From Cryptomeria japonica (taxonomy: Eukaryota > Streptophyta > Pinopsida > Cupressales > Cupressaceae), in assembly GCF_030272615.1 (NCBI RefSeq), contig NC_081407.1, forward strand, positions 438,927,230-438,991,229: 64,000 nucleotides of DNA, written 5' to 3'. Made by a program: the position numbers and the translations under genes. This document shows, piece by piece, positions 1 through 10,130 of this stretch. Under the pieces are notes generated by a model that had not been told where the DNA came from, searched no databases, and saw only the letters and a list, made by a program, of their open reading frames with translations. Position 1 is the first letter of the stretch. The number at the start of each line of letters is the position of its first letter.

Positions 1-1200
1 AGAACAAACCCCTTGCTCTCTTACAAGGATGCTTTGGTAAAATCTAGGATAGGAAAGGAATTAATAATTTTGGAATTATTATGAACAATAGGCAAAGCAA
101 GTCTTGGGTTTCTCTCAATAGTAAGTATGGTCTATCTCATACTCAAAGAGAACTTACTTAGTCCTTAGAAAAGCCTACGAGAATGTTAAATTTCTTGTTG
201 AACTCAACTTTGATACTAGAACATATGATAATCTTAAGTGGTGGGATGGAACTTCTCTCCATAATATGAATTCCAAAAGAAATTATACTTCACTTACTAA
301 CTCTCAAGAGGTTGTTAAGCACCTCAATGATTGTTGACACTTGATCCTTAATCATGCGCATTGGTAAAATATTCTTAAACACTCTTGATCCTTTGTTAGT
401 GAATGAAAGAAAACTTGTTTTACATGTCAATTTGAGTTATGTCCAACTTGGTAACAATGTGTTCAATTTGCAGAATCAGTGAAATTGTTAATCATATCTT
501 CTAGGAGTGTTTCTCTGCTAAATAAATTTGACTGTTATTGTTTGCTCAAATAAATCTTATTTAACTATGTTAAAAGGATTAAAAAAGAACTTTGATTGGT
601 TTTAGTTTCTTTAGTTTTCTTCAAAGAAAGAATTGAGGAATTTTTCCAAGACTTACTGAATTTTCATAAAGCTCATCTTTCATTCTATTCCCTTTGCAGG
701 TTACTCTGTTTCGTGATTAGAGCTTATGACAGTTCAAATCAATATTAAGAAATTTGAGGCGAAGACACCTAAATGTTGACTGGACTGGATATGCCATAGA
801 AGAAGATGACAAATTTGTTGTAAAATTATTTTTAATTTCAGAAGAGATACAACAAAAATTATGCATATGATTGCTTCTAGAAGATATGGGGCTTAAAAGA
901 GAAGCGGGGTGATATCGAAGAAGACTGTGGATTGGAAGTTGTGAGATCTTATGAAAACACATCTGAAATCAATCCACCAATTTATGGCATGGATAGCTTC
1001 AGTGAGAACTGGAACATTTAAAGCTGCAATATCTAAAGTCTTTTTGTAATTAAAACACTTTCTATTGGTGACCTCTATTATCTTTTTTGGATCATGTCAT
1101 GGTCTGTGCTTTCTATGATCGATCATTCTCAGTTTGAGCTTGACCTGCATTTTGTAACTTACCTTTTATTAAAAAATATATAATCAATTAAAAAAATAAA
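1..1200 (+). mobile_element. 3' end of a LINE (first copy in the duplicated block)
   Basis: Plus-strand remnant of a plant LINE. The first 560 bases match the better copies at 16640-17840 and 20736-21660, where broken translation resembles the region after the reverse transcriptase and a zf-RVT zinc motif (CxxC, later H and C, around 460-520 here). The rest looks like a 3' UTR, ending near 1200 in an A-rich tail. The reading frame is broken many times and only the C-terminal end is present, so it is dead. It is cut by the window edge. The same LINE end recurs in the other block copies, so it was probably part of the block before duplication. Confidence 0.6.
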
Positions 1201-1919
1201 ACAAACAATAGGCATTAAAGCAATGAGTTTAGAATATAAAGGAGAACATTGCAGAATCCAGACAAAATTGTGCAAATCTGATGACTCAAAAAAAAAAAAT
1301 CTGGATCCTATATAAGTAACATTGCTCAAACATGTACATCCAATAGTGAGCATAGAGGGAAATCCAAGAGCATGAACTTGTCACAATAATAAACATTTGG
1401 ACTACGAAGACAGTACCATGAAAAGAAGATTTATGGTGTCTACACACTGAAGATTTACTCCAATTACATATCATGGTGCAACAACAAATGTAATGTTTCA
1501 TCCATTGCTCGAAATACCCACCAAGTATATTAAAACAGTAAATTTAAGACATTACCAGTTTGTTCATTATTTTGGCCTCCTACAATTTTGAGCAGTGTTC
1601 CATAGAGTGACAAGCCACTACAGGACTGTCAGCCATTCTTACATTTCCTTCTCAGAATTTTCTTGGTAAGCAATGTTATTATTTATTAGTTCAAGGTTCT
1701 TGGAAGTAGAGGAGTAACACTCTTAATTTTTATGGTAATTTATTTGATAATTTCTTTACTAATTAAGTATAAGTAATGTTATTATTTATTAGTTCAATGT
1801 TTTTCGTGTAGTATGAGCCACTACTACACCAAACTGAATTTTCCATCAACTATTTTGTAGATGTTCTTGATTTTTAAGATTTCGTCCATTTTTGACTGAA
1901 TTTTTGACACAGAATTGTT
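1201..1919. other. Duplicated-block sequence, no gene seen
   Basis: AT-rich sequence. About 1530-1650 matches 18050-18150 in the second block copy, and parts of 1200-1500 match 22080-22400. No supportable coding region or RNA gene was seen. Confidence 0.5.
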
Positions 1920-2257
1920 TTTGATTAAAAAAGCAGTGAGGACAAGGGCGCTGACTCTTTACATAGTAAAACTATTAAAAATCACAGTGCAGAAACAACA
2001 CTATAACAGCAATTAACAACAACTATCAGCAAAAAGGAACCAAGTCTTTAGAAATCAGAAACAATAGCAGAAAACAAAAAACAAACTACAGGGTTGTTTC
2101 ATTCATTGGACAAGAACTTTTAGAGGTCCCTAGCCTCCTGCTTGTCCTCCTCAGTGTCTGCAGAACGTTCTCTCAGGAGAGAGAGGGTGAGTGCAGAACT
2201 ATGTAGAACCTGCACATGGAATTTGTTAAGGCCCACCATTTAGACTTCCCAAGCCTC
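1920..2257 (-). mobile_element. Short 3'-end retroposon (LINE or SINE type) with target duplication
   Basis: Insertion of about 340 bp present only in the first block copy. It is flanked by near-identical copies of a 15-base site (TGACACAGAATTGTT at about 1905-1919 and TGACACAAAATTGTT at about 2258-2272). Other block copies have a single uninterrupted site (18303 and 23868). The inner left edge is T-rich (TTTTTGATTAA), so on the minus strand the element ends in an A-rich AATCAAAAA-like tail, as expected for a LINE or SINE 3' end. No coding domain was recognised. A 5'-truncated LINE is likelier than a SINE, since no clear Pol III box was found. Confidence 0.65.
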
Positions 2258-2648
2258 CATCTTGACACAAAATTGTTAAATCCAATAGAATTCCACCATT
2301 TCCTACCTTGATGTCAAGCAAGGTCAGAAATTAAAAATGACGAATCAATTCACCCCAAGAAGAAAATAAAAAACAATCCAATGAAAAAAAACATATCAAT
2401 GAAAGACAGACACAGATTGTTTAACTGATAAACAAATGAAAACAAGGCATAAGTGTGAGTAGATTGTGATGTTTGTAAGTGATTGGATTTGACTTGTTTT
2501 TCATCTCTGCAGATTTTTCACGTGCTACTTTAAATAGTTGGCACCTTGGAAAATAAGGCCTCTGATTTCTTGAGAGGAAAGTTGAAAAAGTCATGATTAT
2601 GGTCTGCTAAAATGATAATGAATGCTGTAGAAATTAATACATGCAAGA

Positions 2649-2722
2649 TGGCGCCGCCCAGACTTGAACTGGAGACCTTCAGTGTGTTAGACTGACGTGA
2701 TAACCAACTACACCACGGCACC
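2649..2722 (-). tRNA. tRNA-Val (anticodon AAC), copy 1
   Basis: A 74-nt cloverleaf reads on the minus strand. The acceptor GGTGCCG pairs with CGGCGCC (one G-U) and the discriminator is A. The D arm is 17 nt. The anticodon stem TCAGT/ACTGA encloses loop CTAACAC, giving anticodon AAC (Val). The variable region is 5 nt, and the T arm has loop TTCAAGT. Internal A box (TGGTGTAGTTGG) and B box (GTTCAAGTC) are present, with no intron. The base run just past the 3' end is TCTT rather than TTTT, so a Pol III terminator is not immediately present. The same gene recurs at 18594 and 24142 inside duplicated sequence. Confidence 0.9.
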
Positions 2723-4221
2723 CATGGCTTCTGTGTAAAAATTTGTTCAATATGATTATTTAAAAATGTTTTGTATGAAAATTTGAACATTCTAGTTGAT
2801 TAGAGTTTCCTTTCAGACAAAGACAACTATTTGTCCAACTATCCTAGACAAAATAATTTCTATTTGAAAGAATGTTTTGGGCAAGATTAGGTGGAAAGGT
2901 TAAGGAACCACCACCTTCTAGACAGCTCTTTCGAAATAGTTTAAATTTTCTTTTCATTTTTAAGATTGGTAGTGTTTGAGAAGACCTACTGGTATAAGTA
3001 GGATGTTTTTTTGTTGAGGTGTTCAAAGCTATTCCCAAACATGTTAGACTTATTTAATTGTACATTAAATCATCTTTTATTGATACATTGATGTAATATC
3101 ACATGATTTTTTAATTTTTAGTCTAAGGATTACATTTCATTCAATTATCAAGTATTCATGATCAAAAAGTCACAATTACTAGTACTTTAATATTGAAAAA
3201 TATTCAGCATTAAATCGACATTGCTATAACAACTATTGAAACATGCTCAACTATTGGATTTCTCTCTTGTTGTATCCTATGAATTATTTGTATATTTTTA
3301 TTTTTTAAGAGACACTAATATTAAGCATTCATTAGGTTCTATTAGTTGGTAGTAAGCCAATGAGATGTGAGAATTAAAATAATTTGATCAAATTTTCTAC
3401 TAATATCTTTCTCAAATTTATTTTTAAAATATCAAAATTAATTTATCAAACATTCTATTGAATAATTGTTATGAATGGTAGTATTAGTGTGATGCAAGCT
3501 ATGGAATTTTTATTTTTCCATTTGACTATAAGAAAATTAATAATTCAAACTTATTTTCATATCAATTTTTATTATATTTATCGTATTATTTGATAAATGA
3601 TATTATTTTTTACTTAAAGAGTTGTGGACCAATGAATGAAATTTTTTAAATCAGATTTGAGTCATAAATAAGTGAAATAAAAAAAATATGAAAAATTATA
3701 ATGACAGAAATTAATGACATCATTTTTTAAAAAATAAAAAAATAAAATAAAATAAAAAATTACAAATAAAAATTACCCACTCTTATTTGGTGTAGAGTAA
3801 AATTAGGGATGTATTGAATCATATTCTTGACCCCACATTAAACAACATTTCTTGGGTTAATAAGACTTTTTTTGGGGGCAGTTGACAGATTGAAAACGAT
3901 TGCAATTGTTGCCTTTTGTGTTTTACAGCGATGGAATCGATCAATAATTCTCTCCTCAATTATTTGAAGTTTATATGAATAATGATGGTATTTCGGTTTC
4001 TTCTCATAATTTCTTAAGATACATAAACAATTATTCAGCTTTTTCAAAGGTTATCACAAGGTTTGAGTTTGTATTTATATTTCAGGATAAAATTCAAAAC
4101 AAATTTATTTGAGTGTTTTTATTGTATTAGTTTTTCTTAGAATTTGTGTAGTTATTTATGATTATATAATATTTATGAATAGATTCACATTACAATTTCT
4201 CTTGTAAATTTGTGTTATGTA
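2723..4221. other. Duplicated-block sequence downstream of tRNA-Val, no gene seen
   Basis: 3290-3690 matches 43781-44210, and 3770-4200 matches 19190-19690, 24750-25200 and 44930-45330. Short open frames here (for example a 69-residue one around 3838-4047) do not stay open in the other copies. No host gene or recognisable element was seen. Confidence 0.5.
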
Positions 4222-4494
4222 GGACACAATATGACCCCTAACAACATGATTTGGTGTCTTAAGGGGTCCTATGGTGTCGTTAGGGGTCATATGGAGTCCT
4301 AGGGGTCATATGGTGTCTTGGGACACCATAGGACCCCTTAAGACACAATATGACCCCTAACGACACAATATGACCCAAAGCAACCCAATATGGTGTCATT
4401 AGGGGTCATATGGTGTCCTAAGAGGTCATAAGGGTTCATGGGACACCATATGACCCCTATGGACACCATATGACCCCTAATGACACCATATGAC
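4222..4494. repeat. Cluster of direct and inverted ACACCATATGACCCC motifs
   Basis: About 270 bp made almost wholly of one motif family, ACACCATATGACCCCTAA and its reverse complement, more than ten copies in both orientations. Forward and reverse runs face each other around 4320, so the single strand could fold into long hairpins. It sits at the left edge of the composite insert in block copy 1. It resembles subterminal repeat clusters of some DNA transposons, but no terminal inverted repeat or target duplication was identified. Confidence 0.7.
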
Positions 4495-4856
4495 CGAGCA
4501 ATGCCAAGATGGTTGTGCCTTATGAAGAAAAGCTGAATAGATAATAACTAATTGAGAACATCAATTCAAATCCATAATCTAGAGGATACTAATAACAGAT
4601 CTTTGTATATTTATTTTTTTCTAATAATGAAACAGGTACAACTGTATTGAGATAAAATGAAGCTTTTCTCTCATATGAAGATGTCACATTGGCAAATTGG
4701 TCTTTAATATAATACACAAGACATAAGTAAAATCAAAATGCTCTCAGGGTATACTTTTGGACTTGAACCATATTGCATAAATCTCAAGGCTTCAACTTGA
4801 TTATCATTAAAGGTTTCTGATTGTTTACAAAATATCCCTTCATATCCCTTCATGGA
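4495..4856. other. Unassigned spacer
   Basis: About 360 bp of AT-rich sequence without a recognisable gene, element or match to the other block copies. Confidence 0.5.
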
Positions 4857-6366
4857 TGTCACATGCGTAGGGTATGACCCCGAGCGTCGGATCGAGTGGG
4901 GGGGGGCAAAGCAGGAGCATGCGTAGGGTAATAATGCCTAACTGAACATGTCAGAGCCGATGGTTCATCATCGCGACGAGCTGAACGAGAAATCGACCAG
5001 GCGACAACATTCCATTGAGTGAGACTGACGATTTTTTTGCCAACCGAAAAATTGCTGCCCTAATAAAACCGTAGGGCAACTTGAAATACTGAGATAGGCT
5101 TTTGTAGGGACCCCTCTTGTGGCCCCATAGGTTCAAATGGATCGTTCGCAGGTGCCACAGATTCTAAGTTAGGGCCCGTCAAAGTTTGACAATTTTTAGC
5201 ACTTAGGGCGCTCAAGGGACGACGCTGGTAGGGTATGACCCCGAGCGTTCGATCGAGTGGGGGGGAAAGCAGGAGCATGCGTAGGGTAATTATGCCTAAC
5301 TGGACATGTCGGAGCCGATGGTTCGTCATCGCGACGAGCTGAATGAGAAATCGACCAGGCGACAACATTCCATTGAGTGAGATTGACGATTTTTTTGCCA
5401 ACCGAAAAATTGCTGCCCTAATAAAACCGTAGGGCAACTTGAAATACTGAGATAGGCTTTTGTAGGGACCCCTCTCGTGGCCCCGTAGGTTCAAACGGAT
5501 CGTTCGCAGGTGCCACATATTCCAAGTTAGGGCCCGTCAAAGTTTGACAATTTTGAGCACTTAGGGCGCTCAAGGGACGATGCCGATAAGGTATGACCCC
5601 AAGCATCGGATCGAGTGGGGGGGGGAAAAGTAGGAGCATGCGTAGGGTAATAATGCCTAACTGGACATGTCGGAGCCGACGGTTCATCATCGCGACGAGC
5701 TGAACGAGAAATCGACCAGGCGACAACATTCCATTGAGTGAGACTGACGAATTTTTTGCCAACCGAAAAATTGCTGCCCTAATAAAACCGTAGGGCAACT
5801 TGAAATATCAAGATAGGATTTTGTAGGGACCCCTCTTGTGGCCCCGTAGGTTCAAACAGATCATTCGTAGGTGCCACAGATTTTGAGTTAGGGCCCGTCA
5901 AAGTTTGACAATTTTGAGCACTTAGGGCGCTCAAGGGACAACGCCGGTAGGGTATGACCCCGAGCGTTCGATCGAGTGGGGGGGCAAAACAGGAGCATGC
6001 GTAGGGTAATTATGCCTAACTGGACATGTTGGAGCCGACGATTCGTCATCACGATGAGCTGAACGAGAAATTGGCCACGCGACAACATTCCATTGAGTGA
6101 GACTGACGATTTTTCACCAACTAAAAAATTGCTGCCCTAATAAAACCGTAGGGAAACTTGAAAAACCGAGATAGGCTTTTGTGGGGACCCCTCTCATGGC
6201 CCCGTAGGTTCAAACGGATCATTCGCAAGTGCCATATATTCCGAGTTAGGGCCCGTCAAAGTTTGACAATTTTGAGCACTTAAGGCGCTCAAGGGACGAC
6301 GTCGATAGGGTATGACCTTGAGCATTCGATCGAGTGGGGGGGCAAAATAGGAGCATGCGTAGGGTA
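4857..6366. repeat. Tandem array, about 359-bp unit, four full units plus a part
   Basis: The anchor AGGAGCATGCGTAGGGTA begins at about 4913, 5271, 5632, 5991 and 6349, giving spacings of 358, 361, 359 and 358. Units are roughly 90 percent or more alike by eye. They are much richer in G, C and CpG than their surroundings, and each has a G run of 7-10 near one end. Minus-strand frames stay open for 60-150 residues per unit, but they simply follow the repeat and show no domain, so they are not called as genes. The array lies just 3' of the intron-containing gene at 6826-8931. Confidence 0.95.
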
Positions 6367-6560
6367 TTGTTCATTAAATGAATTTTATTGTTTATGAATT
6401 GTATTGTTCATTGAATGAATTTTATTGTATTGTTGATTAAATGAATTGTATTGTTCATTAAATAAATTGTATTGTATTGTTCATTAAATGAATTATATTG
6501 TTCATTATAAAAACAACACTTATAATGAAATGAAATGAATTGTATTGTTCATTAAATAGC
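6367..6560. repeat. AT-rich minisatellite
   Basis: Repeated short units built on TATTGTTCATTAAATGAAT, about eight imperfect copies. They separate the 359-bp array from the 3' end of the minus-strand gene. Confidence 0.8.
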
Positions 6561-6825
6561 CATTATTAATCATTGTTAATTATTGGAATGAAGATTAAAG
6601 ATTTCCATGATAACACCACACACAGATGAGCAACAATTTATATGATCGAATATCAACTTTTGTATATATAAAAATGTCGAATGATTACAAATGTATGTCC
6701 ATACACAAATATGGCATAAACACCAACTGAAACAAAATGTATGTCTAAATACGTGAATGTATGTCCATATACAAAATATACATGCCAACTAGACATGTAA
6801 GCATCCCAAAACTATCTATAACATC

Positions 6826-8931
6826 CTAAGCTGTTGATGGATCATCAAAATCAATCCTCTTCGCCACACTGCTCGGCTCTGAAGGATCCTGCACAAGAAA
6901 AACAAACCACGATTAATATTAGTTATATTATATAATTCATATTCGAAAAGTTAACATAAAAATGAACTATTTAATTGAACTATTCATGGTTACCTCATCT
7001 CCACATTTTCTCTTCAGCTTTGCAGGACTCTTGATGTATGTCTTCGGTAGAGGAGGTATGTTTTGAATATTTTCATAAACAACCTACATATGTTTAGAAA
7101 CATGACATTGATACAAGTTAGCATATAATTGTCACTGATAATAACAAATTATATCTACTAATCAAAAAATAAAATAAACACACATCTACTCGAGGCATCT
7201 CTTCTTCTTCTTCAGGTATACTGGGTGTAGTCATCAAGGATGTGAAGCCAAGGATTCTCTGTATATATACACAACAAGTATATGAAACTATCAATCTATG
7301 TCTAGACATGTATAATCACTATAAGTTATTTAAACTATTCATTCAATCATATTTGCATTCAATTACCTTTCCCTTGTCTCCAATTGCACTACCAGATCCT
7401 AGATCACACTGCACCGCACTCGTGCTGCTTGTGCCCTACAAGAGTAAAATAAGATATACATGCAAGTTACTACATAATCTAAGTAATACAAATATAAATG
7501 ATGAGCATGTATGTACAATAAAATACAAACGACTAGGTGCAATAATATATGTATCGTCAAGCTATCGAGGCCAAATGTAATGGCCGACAAGGTGCCCTCC
7601 TGAATCTGTCTCAACTCATCCTCAGTCTTCAACTGTTAAATAGACCATGTAAATAAAAATTAGTACTTAATATTATCTAATTTATAAATATTTAATTAAA
7701 ATATAACATGAACTGTGAAAACACAAATCTTACCAATACATCATCAATGTATGATGACGGTGCCTCCTTGCCTCTAGCATGTGAGGACTCCCCAGGGTAT
7801 CCTCTAGTCTGTGTAATAACCTCTGGTGCATCATGCATCTCATGCACCTCGTAATCTGCACTGTCCACAATAGGATCAATGGGCTGTCCAACTAGACCCA
7901 AGCATACGTGCCCACACATGACACAACTATGGGGCATGCATATGTGTGGAGCCGAGGATGAGGTGTCAGCACCACCCGATGCACCGCTACCATCAAAAGT
8001 AGGCTAAGCTACTGACGCAGCCTGAGAAATCAAAAGGCTACTCAAAGAGTGAATAGCCGATATGGTCCATGAAGCCGCCTCACAAATGATATCAAGATGC
8101 TGAACTGCAGGTGGGGGATCAACAGGAGGAGGGGGGACATATGGGCCCTGGACTACTCTGACTGCCCCAGGTCTATTTTGGGGCATACCTAAACCTACAC
8201 CCTGGAAAGGTTGGATGTCAAAGTAGTTCACATGTTTCTGTAAAACAAACTCAACATACAATTTTTTTATGAAATAGAAGGGGATATCAAGATTTTTGTT
8301 GGGTGGTTTGTCGAAAACCATCCACCAACGATCCCAAAAGTTTTTCACAATCCCATCATTTGTGCACCATTTGATAGAAAGTTTTGTTTTTTTGGGATCT
8401 ACTGGCTGACCAGTACGGGGATTAACAAACAATGAGGCGATTTCGGCTTTGGATATCTCAAGATCCTTGATATCCTTATACGACAAGCCATCTACATATT
8501 TTTCCTTCATAGAATCTCGCCACAAAAGGGCGGCATCGTGCTCCTCAGTCATGGTTTCCATACTTTTTATGATCGACGTAAGAGGATCAAACAATGGGTT
8601 TAGACAAGGGATCCTACGATATACTTCTGCAATCCCCCTCAATTCATTCAAATTTTGTGCAATCAAGACTTGAATTGAGGGGGGGTTTGGCAAATGAGGG
8701 TTTGGTTGTTGCAGTTGTGGTTGGTCAGTGTTTTCATTGTTATCTCCCATTTTTAACCTAATTGAATGTAAACAATTAAATTTAGTTAACAAATTTAAAC
8801 AATTAGGTATTTGATTTTAAAAAAACCTAGTTTTCATGAAAAAAAACCATATTTTCAATGAAAAATCAAATAAACATTCACAAAAAATATAAAAAATGAA
8901 TGAAATGATTCAAAACGACAAAATTCTTACC
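6826..8931 (-). CDS. Intron-containing gene of unknown family, with an in-frame TAG
   Basis: No family recognised. Reading the minus strand: a 5' UTR exon ends at 8931 (AGAG/GTAAGA), intron 8930-8758, then a coding exon 8757-7734 with ATG at 8750. Next is an exon starting at 7632 (acceptor AACAG; its donor is unclear), then exons 7435-7367, 7258-7190, 7083-6994 and 6888-6826, ending in TAG. Every clear junction is GT-AG and phase 0, and the exons are 23, 23, 30 and 20 codons long, which argues for a real spliced gene. The N-terminal 248 residues start MGDNNENTDQPQ, are Pro/Gln-rich at first, then helical with a Trp-rich stretch (KNFWDRWWMVFDKPP). The tail has an acidic Glu run and a basic PAKLKRKC patch, a possible nuclear signal. 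Codon 249 (8006-8004) is TAG; a C-to-T change of CAG is the simplest cause. It could be a host gene, a captured gene, or an accessory gene of a DNA transposon. Confidence 0.6.
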
Positions 8932-9051
8932 TCTAAATCTATTTTTTAGCAATTTTTTGTCAAAAAACCGGATATCGGATGGAGCGGATATCGGATTTTG
9001 ACAAATTCACGCGACCCATGAGTTAAAAATGACTCACGGGACTGTCGCTGT

Positions 9052-9062
9052 CTAAATATAAA
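9052..9062 (-). promoter_or_regulatory. Candidate TATA box of the intron-containing gene
   Basis: The minus strand reads TTTATATTTAG here, about 120 bp upstream of the donor of the 5' UTR exon. A start of transcription near 9030 would fit. A 9-bp inverted repeat (CCCATGAGT at 9015-9023 against ACTCACGGG at 9032-9040) overlaps that expected start. Confidence 0.4.
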
Positions 9063-9109
9063 AGTCTCAGAAAATCGGATATCCGATTTCAACACTTAAA
9101 TTATTTTTA

Positions 9110-9545
9110 AATAACATATATAATATAATAATATATTATATAATATATAATACGTATTGTATTATATTATATATATTATAATATAATATAATATTATATT
9201 ATATTATATTATATTATATTATATTATATATTATATAATATTGTATTATATTATATATAATATAATATAATACAATATTATATTATATATAATATAATAT
9301 TATACAATATTATATAATATAATACAATATTATATAATATAATACAATATTATATTATATAATATAATATAATACAATATTATATTATATAATAATATTA
9401 TGCTATATTATATTATATTATAATATAATATTATATTATATTATATTATATTATAATATATAATATAATACAATATTATATAATATATAATATAATTTAA
9501 TATTATATTATATATAATATAATATAATACGTAACATATAATATA
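9110..9545. repeat. Palindromic AT-only tract
   Basis: About 435 bp almost wholly of A and T, built from TATAATAT/ATATTATA blocks that read alike on both strands, with only scattered C or G. Such a tract can form cruciforms and is a likely assembly and breakage weak point. It lies upstream of the gene at 6826-8931. Confidence 0.9.
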
Positions 9546-9622
9546 TTTTTTAAATTAAAATTACAAATAAAAATCGGATATCCAATAAAATCGGATATCC
9601 GATAAAATCGAATATCCGATTT

Positions 9623-10130
9623 GCATAAGTAATTACCAGGCCAAGGTGTACTAACACCCAGGCCAAGCAAAAAGTCAACACGGATTTTCGCATTTTTAGG
9701 CGAGTGAGGAAGGCTATTTTTTTTCACATCGCCACTTTTTGGCCCCCCTTGATCCTGCACTAACCCATAGAGAAAAACTAAAATTGGATGTCTTACTCAA
9801 TAGAGAAAATGAATACATGTCTATTAAAAGAAGAAAATAAACTATATTTTTCCACCATCTTAAAGAAAATCATTACTATTTAAGCTAAAACTTAAATCTA
9901 CTCAGTTATTCATTTCTTAAAAATCATAGAAGAAAGAGGAAGCATGAGCATGCCATTTAAGTTTGGTGTTGTGTTGGTACTTTGAAGTTTTTGTACCCAT
10001 AAGTTCATCCCATGTTGTAGGAGAAATTAGATTGCTATTAGACATACCTTGAGTTATAGCTATAAATTTATTATGATAATATATCGAGGCCAACGAATGT
10101 TCATCATATCTCTAGATAAAGTATGTTTTT
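9623..10130. other. Right edge of the insert and return of the duplicated block
   Basis: 9623-9767 is unassigned and contains a doubled CAGGCCAAG around a small GGTGT/ACACC hairpin. From about 9768 the sequence matches 26205-26575 and 46250-46480, so the block resumes here. Compared with the copy at 20736-27260, roughly 1 kb of block between 4221 and 9768 has been replaced by the insert. Confidence 0.6.

Larger units (their letters stand above)
8968..9622. repeat. Repeated ATCGGATATCCGAT palindromes around the gene's promoter
   Basis: The core GGATATCC or close variants occur at 8968-8999 (two), 9071-9090 (one) and 9573-9622 (three). Several are extended to perfect ATCGGATATCCGAT palindromes. 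They bracket the candidate TATA box and the AT tract, upstream of the minus-strand gene. They could be binding sites for an encoded or host DNA-binding protein, or subterminal repeats of a transposon. Confidence 0.6.

Noticed and set aside
4951-6088. Open minus-strand frames of 60-150 residues as repeated genes
   Set aside because: They repeat with the 359-bp unit, have no recognisable domain or convincing start, and break in some units.
9755-9775. CACTA at the right edge of the insert as a CACTA transposon end
   Set aside because: No matching inverted end or 3-bp duplication was found at the left edge, and the orientation is wrong.
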